A stretch of 49,304 nucleotides of DNA. Origin: an uncultured Eubacteriales bacterium (GTDB taxonomy: Bacteria; Bacillota; Clostridia; Oscillospirales; Oscillospiraceae). Both the position numbers and the translations under genes were made by a program. Location: assembly GCA_958402445.1 (NCBI GenBank), contig CATXTO010000013.1, forward strand, positions 1 to 49,304, written 5' to 3'. The notes under the pieces are model-generated. The model was not told where the DNA came from and did no database searches. It was given only the letters and a program-made list of their open reading frames with translations. Below, one piece after another: positions 15,128 through 24,199 of this stretch (the stretch's first letter is position 1; each line of letters begins with the position of its first letter).

Positions 15128-16372
15128 ATGAATTATGAGGAGCTGTTGGAGCTGAGCGTGGAGTTGGGATACCAACTTCAGCTCTGCGGAGCGGAGACCT
15201 ATCGGGTGGAGGAGTCCATCGTCCGGCTGTTGGAGGCCTATGGCGTGCGGGGAGAGGCCTTTGTCATTCCCAACTGCCTGATTGTAAGCCTGGAGACCGA
15301 GGATGGCAAGCCCATGACCCGCATGCGACGCACGGGCTACAGCTCCACCAATTTGGACGGCGTGGAGCGGTACAACGCCATTTGCCGCCGCCTTTGCGTG
15401 GAGCGTCCCGATGCCGAGGAAGCCATGGACGTGCTGCGAACCGAGGTGCGGCGGGGCAGAGGGTACCGGATGCCCATTTTACAGCTGGCTTATTTCCTGG
15501 GTGCGGCAGGTTTTTGCATGTTTTTCGGGGGTACCTGGGTAGACTGCCTCTGCGCGGGGGTGTGCGGCGTGGCCACAGGCCTGTGGCTGACGCTGATGAG
15601 CAGCCTGCGCACCAACGTCTTCTTTAAAACCGTGTCCGCGGGCTTTGTGCTGGCTTTTCTGGTTTATGGCATGGCGGCCCTGGGGCTGGCGGACAATGTG
15701 GATGCCGCCATCACCGGGACGATTATGCTGCTGGTTCCGGGTCTGCTGTTTATCTATAGCGTCCGGGATGTGATTTACGGCGACACTATGTCCGGCGTGA
15801 ACCGCTTGGTGCAGGTTTTGATCACGGCCATCGCTCTAGTGGTGGGGACCGGCGCGGCCCTGTCTCTGTCCCGGTCACTGTGGGGCTTTCTGGAGGGTTC
15901 CAGCACCATGGTGACATACAACCTGTTCTTCCAATGCGTGGCGGGGTTTATCGGCAGCATCGGCTTTTGTATTTTGTTCAACATTCAGGGCAGAGGCATG
16001 ATTCTATGCCTGATTGGCTCTGTGATGAGTTGGCTGGTGTACAGCTTGTTCAGCTTTTTAGGCATGACGAATGTCACCAGCGTTTTTTTAGCCGCGGCTG
16101 CCATTTCCCTGTATGCCGAGATCATGGCGCGGGTCCGCAAGTGTCCGGCCACTCCGTATTTGGTGGTATCCATGTTCCCTTTAATTCCAGGTGCAGATAT
16201 CTATTACACCATGGATTTTGCTTTCCGAGGAGATTTGGAGCATTTTTTGGAGCGCGGGATGCGCACAATTTCCATTGCCGGCGCGTTGGCCTTTGGGGTC
16301 CTGCTAGTCTCCACTGCGTTTCGCATGTGGGGGGTATGGCGGCGCAGGAAGGCGAATCTGCGCAAATCATAA
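15128..16372 (+). CDS. ThrE-type threonine/serine exporter (fused DUF1212-DUF3815)
   Basis: 414 residues. The soluble N-terminal region (residues 1-110) and first helices form the DUF1212 half: LCGAETYRVEESI, VIPNCLIVSLETEDG. The C-terminal half has the DUF3815 layout, with ten or so membrane helices in total, IYSVRDVIYGDTMSGVNRL in the middle and FPLIPGADIYYTM near the end. Related proteins export threonine and serine, or come as ThrE-like pairs. The ATG at 15128 has GAGGAG eight bases upstream; the longer frame to 15059 has no site. Follows proC by 115 bases. The substrate is inferred from the family only. Confidence 0.88.
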   Translation: MNYEELLELSVELGYQLQLCGAETYRVEESIVRLLEAYGVRGEAFVIPNCLIVSLETEDGKPMTRMRRTGYSSTNLDGVERYNAICRRLCVERPDAEEAMDVLRTEVRRGRGYRMPILQLAYFLGAAGFCMFFGGTWVDCLCAGVCGVATGLWLTLMSSLRTNVFFKTVSAGFVLAFLVYGMAALGLADNVDAAITGTIMLLVPGLLFIYSVRDVIYGDTMSGVNRLVQVLITAIALVVGTGAALSLSRSLWGFLEGSSTMVTYNLFFQCVAGFIGSIGFCILFNIQGRGMILCLIGSVMSWLVYSLFSFLGMTNVTSVFLAAAAISLYAEIMARVRKCPATPYLVVSMFPLIPGADIYYTMDFAFRGDLEHFLERGMRTISIAGALAFGVLLVSTAFRMWGVWRRRKANLRKS

Positions 16373-16383
16373 AAAAATAGAGA

Positions 16384-16405
16384 GCGGGCCGAAAATTCGG
16401 CCCGC
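16384..16405 (+). terminator. Terminator-like hairpin after the ThrE-type gene
   Basis: GCGGGCCGAA and TTCGGCCCGC pair around AA, 12 bases past the stop codon. The tail GTCTTTCGTCTC is only weakly T-rich. The right arm is also the start of the first 118-bp tandem unit. Confidence 0.6.
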
Positions 16406-16755
16406 CGTCTTTCGTCTCAGGGGGGACCGGCAAGAAAGGGAAGATGTACGCGGGCGACCACAGGTCGCCCCTACGATTGCACGCTCGATAGACGTCCTAT
16501 AGGGGCGAGCTGCGCGGGCCCGCCGTCTTTCGTCTCAGGGGGGACCGGCAAGAAAGGGAAGATGTACGCGGGCGACCACAGGTCGCCCCTACGATTGCAC
16601 GCTCGATAGACGTCCTATAGGGGCGAGCTGCGCGGGCCCGCCGTCTTTTGTCTCAGGGGGTGCCGACAAGGAAGGGAAGATATACGCGGGCGACCACAGG
16701 TCGCCCCTACGGTTGCACGTTCGATAGAAATTCTGTAGGGGCGAGCTGTGCTGGC
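16401..16755. repeat. 118-bp tandem repeat, three units
   Basis: CCCGCCGTCT begins units at 16401, 16519 and 16637, a strict 118-base period. The first two units are nearly identical; the third has scattered changes (GACCGG to TGCCGA, ATGTACG to ATATACG). Each unit holds GCGGGCGACCACAGGTCGCC followed by CCTACG, half of the dispersed palindrome, and TATAGGGGCGAGCTGCGCGGG, another half that runs into the next unit. So a dispersed repeat has been amplified in tandem. No ORF is convincing. 16755-16800 adds only a short NNGGCCGCAGGCCG hairpin. Confidence 0.9.
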
Positions 16756-16800
16756 CCGGATAACGGCCGCAGGCCGTTCCCAATATTTCCCTGGCAAGGG

Positions 16801-16836
16801 AAAGGCGTATCAACCAACCGGTTGACACGCCTTTTT
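16801..16836 (-). terminator. Terminator after acsB
   Basis: AAAGGCGT/ACGCCTTT and TCAACC/GGTTGA pair, with one bulge, around AACC. The hairpin lies directly past the acsB stop at 16838. T-rich sequence is stronger on the plus strand (CCTTTTTCTT), so it could act in both directions. Confidence 0.75.
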
Positions 16837-16837
16837 C

Positions 16838-18979
16838 TTACATATCAAAGGGCTCCATGCTCAGCACGGGGTGACCGACGCTGGTGAGGTATTCCAGCAG
16901 CTGCTCGGGGTCCTCGGTGCAGATGGTCTCATCGGCAATCATGTCGGTGAAGTTCTCCACGCCGTAGAGCTCCTTGGCGGCTGCGTCCAGCTTCTCCCGC
17001 ATCTGTTCCTTCAATTCCTTGGGCAGCCAGACCAGCCGGCCCAGTCCGCCCTCGGCCTTCAGGAATTTCTTGGAGGCGATGAAGTGCTTGCCGTGGCCCA
17101 TAAAGCCGGGCGTCTGCACGCCGCCGCCGGTCATGGAGGCCATCTCGGAGAAGGTCATGCCCAGAGGCGTCATGCCTGTGTGCTCCCGGCTGGTGATTAC
17201 CACGCCCATGGAGACGGGCTCCACGCCACAGATACACTCGAAGCAGCCGCAGGAGGTCATGGGGTCCTGGAACAGGGAGTACAGGGTCACATGCTCCAGG
17301 GCTCCGTGAGAGTATTTGTAGACTGCGGCGTCCACGTCCTCGTACCGGCCCAGATGCTCGTCGATGCAGTGCTCCTTGGGGACCACCTGGCAGGGCCCCT
17401 GGGGGTCCAGCTCATGGGTTGCCTTTGCGTCCAGCCAGCTCACCGCGCCGCACAGGCCCAGCCGCTCCGGGGTGACAATGCAAACGTGGCTGGGGGAGAA
17501 GGCCTGGCACATAATGCAGGTGTAGAACACAGGCACAGACTCGTCGGTCATGGATTTCAGCCGGTCGTCCCGCTTGTTAAAGATCTCGTTGGCCTGGGCA
17601 CGGAGTGCCTTGTTGGGCTCGTCGCCCACCACAATCCGAACCTGACACTTATCCACAACGGTGTCAAACTCGCCTTTGATCTTGGCGTAGAGCACCTCGC
17701 CCAGGTGCCGGAAACGGAAGCCCGCCTCAAAATCGGCCTTGGAAATCCGGATGCGGATCATGTCCCGCTGGCCCGTGTGCATCACGCCCTCCACGCAGTT
17801 CATGAACTGGTGGATTTTCCGCTCGAACACGGCTTCGAAGTCCGGCTGCATGGCCTTGCCGGCCACCTCCACAGTGTAGGACAAGGAGACCTTGGAGCCC
17901 ACGGGAATCTCGTCCAGCTCCGGGCCGTCTACGATGATCCTGTGATCTTCAATTTCAGACGCGTCTCGGGTGGTGACCAGCTCAAAGCAGTCCTTCCGGG
18001 AGCCATCGATTTCCACCTGCATGTCGCCCCGGCGGATGATCTCACCCTCAAAGGCGGAGGCGAAGGAGACGGGGATGTCGATGTTAGTGATCTTCAGCTT
18101 GATGTCCCGGGCCTCCAGGGAGGTGGCGTTGAATTCCGCCACGTTGGGCTGGACAATCAGGCTCTTGGGCACCCGGTAAATGTCGGGGTCGTTGGTGACG
18201 ACGGGAAAGCCCAGCTTGATGGCGCCGGCGCCGTAGGACACGATCTCCGTGGTCAGGGGGGCAAACGCGTTGACAAAGGCGAACACCCGGTCGAAGGTGT
18301 ACTGGCACAGCGCGTCGTAGTCGCCCGGAGTGATGTTGCCGAAGATCAGAGCGGCCCGCAGGGCCACGGATACCACGTGAATCACAGCGGTCATGTCCCG
18401 GCCCAGGGGGATGACCCGGACGTTGAACCCGGTCTTATAACCTTTTTCCTGGAGCTGGTCGATGCAGCCGCCGGTGAGGGTCACCAGAATACCCTGGCCC
18501 TGATAGCTTTTGACCAGAGCGACAGCCTCCTCCGGGGTGGGGGCCGTGCCGATGATGGCGGCCACGCCGGGAATGTCCCCTGTGACCAGAGGCACGCCCA
18601 GCTCCCGAATCTGCGCGTCGGTGAGGTGGCCCACGATGGGCTCCTCATAGGGATTGCCCTCGATGTACTTTAAGACCTCCAGAAACTCCGCGCAAAGGGC
18701 GCTGGCAATGCCGGATTCAAAGCCGTCGTGGAGCCGGGGATTGCGGGTCATGCGGGCCTTGACCACGCCCAATGCCTGCTTTAGCTCACCCAGGTTGGCA
18801 ACCTTGGTGCCGGTGACGGCGTAGTAGCAGGGCAGGGAATAGGCGGTGTCCGGGAAGCCCACCGCCTTTTCAGCGCCAAATTTGGCGATAGCTTCGTCAA
18901 TCGCGGCTTCCGTACGGGCATATACTTCGTCATTGCCGGCAAAAACAATGTCCAGCAAGGTCCTATCTAATAAGCTCAC
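16838..18979 (-). CDS. acsB: Acetyl-CoA synthase (CODH/ACS complex)
   Basis: Acetyl-CoA synthase joins a methyl group from the corrinoid protein, CO and CoA into acetyl-CoA at the Ni-Ni-[4Fe-4S] A-cluster. 713 residues. The A-cluster cysteines are C488, C491, C500, C510, C577 and C579; their spacing equals that of the Moorella thermoacetica enzyme (506, 509, 518, 528, 595, 597), shifted by 18. The N-terminal CO-tunnel domain (1-290) and the middle domain (about 300-470) are complete. Start GTG at 18979 with AGGAGG seven bases upstream. Third gene of cooS-cooC-acsB, 11 bases after cooC. The corrinoid protein and methyltransferase genes (acsCDE) are not in the window. Confidence 0.97.
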   Translation of the reverse strand: MSLLDRTLLDIVFAGNDEVYARTEAAIDEAIAKFGAEKAVGFPDTAYSLPCYYAVTGTKVANLGELKQALGVVKARMTRNPRLHDGFESGIASALCAEFLEVLKYIEGNPYEEPIVGHLTDAQIRELGVPLVTGDIPGVAAIIGTAPTPEEAVALVKSYQGQGILVTLTGGCIDQLQEKGYKTGFNVRVIPLGRDMTAVIHVVSVALRAALIFGNITPGDYDALCQYTFDRVFAFVNAFAPLTTEIVSYGAGAIKLGFPVVTNDPDIYRVPKSLIVQPNVAEFNATSLEARDIKLKITNIDIPVSFASAFEGEIIRRGDMQVEIDGSRKDCFELVTTRDASEIEDHRIIVDGPELDEIPVGSKVSLSYTVEVAGKAMQPDFEAVFERKIHQFMNCVEGVMHTGQRDMIRIRISKADFEAGFRFRHLGEVLYAKIKGEFDTVVDKCQVRIVVGDEPNKALRAQANEIFNKRDDRLKSMTDESVPVFYTCIMCQAFSPSHVCIVTPERLGLCGAVSWLDAKATHELDPQGPCQVVPKEHCIDEHLGRYEDVDAAVYKYSHGALEHVTLYSLFQDPMTSCGCFECICGVEPVSMGVVITSREHTGMTPLGMTFSEMASMTGGGVQTPGFMGHGKHFIASKKFLKAEGGLGRLVWLPKELKEQMREKLDAAAKELYGVENFTDMIADETICTEDPEQLLEYLTSVGHPVLSMEPFDM

Positions 18980-18990
18980 TGTTGTTCCTC

Positions 18991-19761
18991 CTATACATAA
19001 TCTCGATCTAAAATCGCCTTAATCGCTCTGATTTCGTCGATTGCCGCCGAGCTGAAGTCGTAGGGCGATTTGCCCTGCCGGTCCGCGTCGATCACCTGAG
19101 AATTGTAATGAATACAGCCCAGCAGGTCTGCCGCCGGAATCCGGCTGCGAACAAACGCTTCATCGCTTTCGTCCCGAACCTTGTTGGCCACCACCCGGAC
19201 CTGTTCCACGCCCAAATCCCGGGCCAACAGCTTAACCTTCTCATAGGTCTGCACGCTTCTGGCGCCGGGTTCGATGACCACCAGGAACTGGTCCATATTG
19301 GCCGCGGTCCCCCGGCCCAGGTGCTCCAGGCCGGCTTCCATATCCAGAATGACCACGTCGTTTTTCCGGTAGGTCAGGGTGCTGAGAATGGCCTTGAGCA
19401 TCACATGTTCCGGGCAGACGCAGCCGCTGCCGCCTACGTCCACAGTCCCCATGACCAAGAGCTTCACGCCGTGGATTTCCTTGGCGTATTTGTCCGGAAT
19501 GTCGGCCACGTAGGGATTGAGCTTGAAGAATTTGTTTGCCTCGTTGGCGCCGGTGCGCTCCTCCACCAGAGTCCGCATCTTGGAGATGGGGACGATGGCG
19601 TTGACCTCCTCCTGAGAAAGGCCCAGGGCCAGCCCCAGATTGGCGTCCGGGTCCACGTCCGCTGCCAGGACCGTGCGGCCCTCGTCGGCATAGAGCCGGG
19701 CCAGGGTGGAGGCCAGGGTGGTCTTGCCCACGCCGCCCTTGCCGGTAATCGCTACTTTCAT
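18991..19761 (-). CDS. cooC: CooC-type nickel-insertion ATPase
   Basis: MinD/SIMIBI-class ATPase that loads nickel into carbon monoxide dehydrogenase or acetyl-CoA synthase. 256 residues from MKVAITGKGGVGKTT. The deviant Walker A is residues 7-15 (GKGGVGKTT). The dimer-interface metal-binding motif C114-V-C116, known from CooC, is intact. The Walker B-like VVILDMEAGLEHLGRG follows. The ATG at 19761 with AAAGAGG six bases upstream is chosen over an upstream frame that would run into cooS. Sits between the two enzymes it probably matures, 22 bases after cooS. Confidence 0.94.
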   Translation of the reverse strand: MKVAITGKGGVGKTTLASTLARLYADEGRTVLAADVDPDANLGLALGLSQEEVNAIVPISKMRTLVEERTGANEANKFFKLNPYVADIPDKYAKEIHGVKLLVMGTVDVGGSGCVCPEHVMLKAILSTLTYRKNDVVILDMEAGLEHLGRGTAANMDQFLVVIEPGARSVQTYEKVKLLARDLGVEQVRVVANKVRDESDEAFVRSRIPAADLLGCIHYNSQVIDADRQGKSPYDFSSAAIDEIRAIKAILDRDYV

Positions 19762-19783
19762 GTAAAGACCTCTTTGTACGAAA

Positions 19784-21685
19784 TTAAATGCCCAACGCGC
19801 ACCGCTTGGCTTCGATGCGTTCAATCATCAGGTCGCCCAGCTTTTCAATGTCGGTTTCCACGGTGAAGTTGGCCTCCACCCAGTCCTTGATGCCGTGCGC
19901 GCCCTGGAGCAGAGCGGTGACTTCCTCGGAGCCTTTGGTGTAGGGATCCACGCCCAGGAAGGTGTCGATGCCCGTGGCCACCACGTAGTTGCCGATGGAC
20001 ACTGCCTTTTCGCTCATCCACTCGGGGGCGCAGCCCACCACGGGAACCTGAGAGATGTGCACGCCCCAGTCCTTGGCGATGTCGGAGGCCAGGATCATCA
20101 TCCGGGAAATGTCCACGCAGGAGCCCATGTGCAGCACAGGAGGAATGCCCACCAGGTCGCAGACCCGCTTCAGGCCGTCGCCGCAATATTCCTTGGCGTC
20201 CATATCCATGAGGCCGGCCTTGGCGGCGGCCTGGGCGGAGCAGCCGGAGAGAATAAGAATGACGTCGTTTTTCAGGAGCTTCTTCATGAGCTCAATATGA
20301 GCGGTGTCAGGCCGGACCTTGGGGTTGTTGCAGCCGACCATGGCCACGGCGCCCCGCAGCACGCCGGCTTTGATGACGTCGATGAGGGGCTTGGTGGTGC
20401 CAAGCTCATCAACATGGCTGTTGGTCACGCCGTCGAGACACTTCTTGATGGCTTCCACGGAATAGCCCACCCGGGCCTTGGTCTTCTGCTGGGGAATGTT
20501 CACCAAGTCCTGATTCCGGTTCTTAAAGTTTTCCACCGCCATCTTCACAATGGCCTTGGCGTTCTCGCCGGCGGATTCTGCGCTGAAGCGGATGAACTCC
20601 GAGTCCGGCATCCGGGCAATGGGGGAGGTGGTGACGAACTTGGTGTGGAAGCATTTACTCAGGGGGCCCAGAGCGGGGAAGATGCACTGTACATCCACCA
20701 CAATGGCCTCGCAGGCGCCGGTGAGAACCACGTTTTCCTGGCTCAGGAAGTTACCGGCCATAGGAATGCCGTGGCGCATGGCCACCTCATTGGAGGTGCA
20801 GCACACGCCGGCAATGTTAATCCCCTTGGCGCCCTGTTCCTTGGCCAGGGCGATCAGCTCGGGGTCGTTGGCATACTGCACGATCATCTCCGACAGGGAG
20901 GGATCGTGGCCGTGGACAATGATATTGACCATATCCTTTTCCATCACGCCGATGTTGGCGGTGGTGTCCACGGGCTTGGGGGTGCCGAACAAAACGTCGG
21001 AAAACTCCGTGCCCATCATCGAGCCGCCCCAGCCGTCGGACAGACCGGCCCGCAGGGACTGCCGAATCAGCGCCTCCGGCAGGGAGGAGCAGCCCATATG
21101 GGTCATATGTAACGACTGGGAGACCTCCCGGTCAATGGCCCGGGGCTCTACCTCGGCGTCGTGCCAGAGCTTCTGGGTGTGCTCCGGCGCCCGCTTTAAA
21201 AACCGCTGCACGCCGAAGGGCTTGCCGTATTCCATGAGGCCGGTCTCTGCCACCTCGTGTGCCAGGGCGTAAATATCCTTGCCCTCGGTTTCAATGCCCC
21301 ACTCCTGGGCGATGCGGAGGAGCTTCTCCGGGTCCTTGACCTGATAATTGCCGCCTTCTTTAGCCTCGTACAGCGTATGGCAGATTTCGCGGCCATGGTC
21401 GGAGTGGGTGGCGGAGCCGCCGGCGGTGAAACGCAGATAGTTCCGGGCGACGATGCCGTGCACGTCGCAGCCGCAGATGCCACGGGGGCTCTTGGGGGTG
21501 ATGCGGCAGGGGCCCATGGAGCAGATGCGGCAGCAGGTGCCGGCCTCGCCAAAGCCGCAGTGGGGCGTCTGATTCTTGACCCGCTGCTGCCAGGAGTCGG
21601 CGCCCACCTTCCTGCCGTTCTCCAGCAGAGAGGCGGTGGCCGCTTCCATTTCTTCCACAGTGATTAAGCGATCCCAATCCTTCAA
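19784..21685 (-). CDS. cooS: Anaerobic Ni-Fe carbon monoxide dehydrogenase, catalytic subunit
   Basis: Interconverts CO and CO2 at the Ni-Fe-S C-cluster; in acetogens it feeds CO to AcsB. 633 residues. N-terminal cluster cysteines are C43 and C51 (D-cluster) and C52, C55, C60 and C71 (B-cluster), in the normal HCGFGEAGTCCRICSMGPC pattern. C-cluster residues appear later: HGHDPSLSEM, VCCTSNEVAMRHG, LSGCSAQAAAKAG, HMGSCVDISR. The start is TTG at 21685, seven bases after AGGAGG, giving MKDWDRLITVEE. The longer frame to 21820 begins upstream of the transcription start and is not real. First gene of cooS-cooC-acsB. Confidence 0.96.
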   Translation of the reverse strand: MKDWDRLITVEEMEAATASLLENGRKVGADSWQQRVKNQTPHCGFGEAGTCCRICSMGPCRITPKSPRGICGCDVHGIVARNYLRFTAGGSATHSDHGREICHTLYEAKEGGNYQVKDPEKLLRIAQEWGIETEGKDIYALAHEVAETGLMEYGKPFGVQRFLKRAPEHTQKLWHDAEVEPRAIDREVSQSLHMTHMGCSSLPEALIRQSLRAGLSDGWGGSMMGTEFSDVLFGTPKPVDTTANIGVMEKDMVNIIVHGHDPSLSEMIVQYANDPELIALAKEQGAKGINIAGVCCTSNEVAMRHGIPMAGNFLSQENVVLTGACEAIVVDVQCIFPALGPLSKCFHTKFVTTSPIARMPDSEFIRFSAESAGENAKAIVKMAVENFKNRNQDLVNIPQQKTKARVGYSVEAIKKCLDGVTNSHVDELGTTKPLIDVIKAGVLRGAVAMVGCNNPKVRPDTAHIELMKKLLKNDVILILSGCSAQAAAKAGLMDMDAKEYCGDGLKRVCDLVGIPPVLHMGSCVDISRMMILASDIAKDWGVHISQVPVVGCAPEWMSEKAVSIGNYVVATGIDTFLGVDPYTKGSEEVTALLQGAHGIKDWVEANFTVETDIEKLGDLMIERIEAKRCALGI

Positions 21686-21791
21686 AGTGATTCCTCCTAA
21701 TGTTTTTGTCAGAGATAGCGCCAGTACCCGCCGCCCTGGGAAGTGAACGGCGCGGATACCACAGAAAGAATGACATACGACGATCGATACC

Positions 21792-21820
21792 ATTCTATCC
21801 GCTGCAGAGGAAAAAGTCAA
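21792..21820 (-). promoter_or_regulatory. Promoter of cooS-cooC-acsB
   Basis: Minus strand: -35 TTGACT (21815-21820), 17-base spacer, -10 TAGAAT (21792-21797). The leader of about 100 bases ends in AGGAGG before the TTG start. No obvious operator palindrome was seen. Confidence 0.85.
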
Positions 21821-22036
21821 TCTGTGTTTTCAATCCTGTTTGTATCCGAAGGAATATTCGCGACGAAAAACACCGGGGGATATAGGTTAAAGTGCCGAAA
21901 ATCTGGAGTGGATGCCGGATTTTGGGGCCTGCGGCGGGGCAAAGGAGCGGCATGTCCGCGCTGTGCCGACATCCCGATGCCGGGGAGCTTTGCAGAACCA
22001 GACCCTGCATTTTACGCAGATTTAACAAACTTTCCA

Positions 22037-22064
22037 TTGGCAGAGGCCAAATCCGCGTTATAAT
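22037..22064 (+). promoter_or_regulatory. Promoter of the two-component system
   Basis: -35 TTGGCA (22037-22042), 16-base spacer, -10 TATAAT (22059-22064), about 43 bases before the response-regulator ATG. Diverges from the cooS promoter with about 215 bases between them. Confidence 0.8.
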
Positions 22065-22106
22065 GAAGATATGAAAAAATCCTGTAGGAGCTGGGAGGAG
22101 CGCGCC

Positions 22107-22796
22107 ATGATTTACTTGGTTGAGGACGACGGCAGCATCCGGGAACTGGTGCTTTACACCCTGAATAGTACGGGCCTGGAGGCCAAGGGTTTTGGACGGA
22201 GCCGGGAGTTCTGGCGAGCGATGGAGGAGGCGCCGCCGCAGCTCATTATGCTCGATATCATGCTGCCGGAGGAGGACGGACTCCAGATTCTGCGCAGGCT
22301 CCGGGCATCGGGTCCCTGGCGGCGAATTCCCGTGATGATGCTCACGGCCAAGGGAACGGAGTATGACAAGGTGGTGGGCCTGGACGCCGGCGCGGACGAC
22401 TATGTGCCAAAGCCCTTCGGCATGATGGAGCTGCTGGCCAGGGTCCGGGCCCTGCTGCGGCGATCCGGGCCCGAGGAGCCGGCGGCGACGTACACGGTGG
22501 GGCCGCTGTACGTCGCCCCGGCCCGGCATGTCGTTCGGGTCCGTGGCCGAGAGGTGGCTTTGACGCTCAAGGAGTATGAGGTGTTGCGGATGCTGCTGGA
22601 AAACCAGGATGTGGTGCTGACCAGAGACCAGCTCTTGAACCAGGTCTGGGGCTATGCCTTTGACGGAGAGAGCCGGACCGTGGACGTGCACATCCGGACC
22701 CTCCGGCAGAAGCTGGGGGAGGCCGGAGCGCTCATCGAGACGGTCCGGGGCGTGGGATATAAAATTGGGGTGCAGCCATGCGGCGCAACCGACTGA
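22107..22796 (+). CDS. OmpR/PhoB-type response regulator
   Basis: 229 residues. The receiver domain starts MIYLVEDDGSIREL; the acidic pocket is E6/D7/D8, the phosphoacceptor D50 in LIMLDIMLPEEDG, and the conserved lysine lies in VPKPFGMMEL near residue 100. A winged-helix DNA-binding domain follows (about 130-225): LTLKEYEVLRMLLENQDVV and SRTVDVHIRTLRQKLGEAG. GGGAGGAG lies six bases before the ATG. The 3' end overlaps the kinase gene by 19 bases, so the pair is coupled. Targets are not evident. The CODH/ACS operon is divergent, but no shared operator is visible. Confidence 0.94.
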   Translation: MIYLVEDDGSIRELVLYTLNSTGLEAKGFGRSREFWRAMEEAPPQLIMLDIMLPEEDGLQILRRLRASGPWRRIPVMMLTAKGTEYDKVVGLDAGADDYVPKPFGMMELLARVRALLRRSGPEEPAATYTVGPLYVAPARHVVRVRGREVALTLKEYEVLRMLLENQDVVLTRDQLLNQVWGYAFDGESRTVDVHIRTLRQKLGEAGALIETVRGVGYKIGVQPCGATD

Positions 22797-24160
22797 CCCG
22801 GCGGATTTTCGGCGGCACTGTGCTGGCCGCTCTGCTTGCCGTTGTGGTCTGCGTGGGGATTTTTGCCGGCTTCTTTTACTCCCGCATGGCCGACGCCAGC
22901 CGGGAAAACCTCCGGGAGGAGGCATCCTATATCGCCCGGGCGGTGGAGCTGGGGGGGCTGGATTATCTGCGGGGACTGGAGCCTCAGGACCGGACCCGGG
23001 TCACCTGGGTGGCTACGAATGGGGACGTGCTGTTTGACACGGACGTGGAGGCCGCCGGGCTGGAAAACCACGGGGACCGGGAGGAGATCTGGGAGGCGCT
23101 GGAGAGCGGGGTGGGCCAGAGCAGCCGCTATTCCAGCACCCTGGCGGAAAAGACCCTAAATTATGCCGTCCGTATCGCCGACGGTACCGTGGTTCGTTTT
23201 TCCGCCCAGCAGGTCACGGCGTTTTCCCTGCTGCGCCAGACCGTCCTGCCCGTGGCCGCAGCGCTGCTGGCGGTGGGAGCGCTTGCGGTGCTGCTGGCGG
23301 CCAGAACGGCCCAGGACCTGGTGCGGCCTATCAATAAAATAGATTTGCAGGACCCCGGTCACGTCCCGGTCTATGAGGAGCTGCAGCCTCTGGTCCGGCG
23401 GATTGCCGCGCAGAACCAGCAGATTCAGGAGCAAATGGAGCGCCTGACCCAGGCGCATGAAAAGCAGGACCGGTTTCGCCGGGAGTTTACCGCCAACGTA
23501 TCCCATGAGCTGAAGACGCCTCTGACTTCCATCTCCGGCTTTGCCGAGATCATCCGAGACGGCCTGGTGCGGCCCCAGGATATCGGGCACTTTGCTGATA
23601 ATATTTATAAGGAGGCCCAGCGGCTGATCATTCTGGTGGGCGATATCATTAAAATCACCCAGATGGACGATAAGCAGCTTCCCATACAGCGGGAGCCCCT
23701 GGATCTGACGGCGCTGTGCTGGCAGGTGGCCCAGGTGTTGCAGCCGGCGGCGGAGCGGCTGGGGGTGCAGATTCGGGTGGAGGGGGAGCCCCAGACGGTC
23801 GTCGGCGCCAGGCAGATCGCAGAGGAGATGCTGTACAACCTGTGCGACAATGCGGTAAAATACAACCGGCCCGGCGGCCAGGTGACCATTCGCGTGGAGC
23901 CCCGGGAGCAGACCGTGGCGGTCTCAGTGACGGATACGGGCATCGGCATTCCCAAAGAGCATCAGGAACGGGTGTTTGAGCGGTTCTACCGGGTGGATAA
24001 GAACCGGTCCAAGGAGATTGGGGGCACGGGGCTGGGCCTGTCCATCGTCAAGCACGGGGCCATTTATCACGGGGCGGCCCTGAGCCTGCGCAGCGAGCCC
24101 GGTGTTGGCACCGCCATCACCGTGGCGTTTCCCCGGAAGGGGCCGCCGGCAGACCCGTGA
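22778..24160 (+). CDS. PhoR-like membrane sensor histidine kinase
   Basis: 460 residues. Membrane helix 1 is about residues 10-34; an extracellular sensor domain of about 115 residues follows; helix 2 is about 150-172. A short linker with a coiled-coil character (QNQQIQEQMERLTQAHEKQ) leads to HisKA with H243 in FTANVSHELKTPLTSISGF. The HATPase domain has the N box NLCDNAVKYNRPGG, G1 VTDTGIGIP, F box RVFERFYRVDK and G2 GGTGLGLSIVKH. All kinase motifs are intact. Architecture is of the PhoR/ResE type, without a PAS domain. Signal unknown. Confidence 0.93.
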   Translation: MRRNRLTRRIFGGTVLAALLAVVVCVGIFAGFFYSRMADASRENLREEASYIARAVELGGLDYLRGLEPQDRTRVTWVATNGDVLFDTDVEAAGLENHGDREEIWEALESGVGQSSRYSSTLAEKTLNYAVRIADGTVVRFSAQQVTAFSLLRQTVLPVAAALLAVGALAVLLAARTAQDLVRPINKIDLQDPGHVPVYEELQPLVRRIAAQNQQIQEQMERLTQAHEKQDRFRREFTANVSHELKTPLTSISGFAEIIRDGLVRPQDIGHFADNIYKEAQRLIILVGDIIKITQMDDKQLPIQREPLDLTALCWQVAQVLQPAAERLGVQIRVEGEPQTVVGARQIAEEMLYNLCDNAVKYNRPGGQVTIRVEPREQTVAVSVTDTGIGIPKEHQERVFERFYRVDKNRSKEIGGTGLGLSIVKHGAIYHGAALSLRSEPGVGTAITVAFPRKGPPADP

Positions 24161-24199
24161 AACGTATGGGCTCCGATTCCTCCTGCATTAGGCAACTCC

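Noticed and set aside
16401..16755. CRISPR array
   Set aside because: Repeat units are 118 bases and contiguous, without unique spacers, and no cas gene is present.
16871..18673. A 600-codon plus-strand ORF opposite acsB
   Set aside because: It is the shadow of a GC-rich conserved gene: no ribosome binding site, histidine/glycine-rich nonsense protein, while acsB on the other strand has every catalytic residue.
19895..21112. A 405-codon plus-strand ORF opposite cooS
   Set aside because: Same effect: high third-position GC in cooS leaves the opposite frame open.
21821..22036. A shared operator for the divergent CODH/ACS and two-component promoters
   Set aside because: No palindrome or repeated motif near both promoters; divergence alone is not evidence of control.
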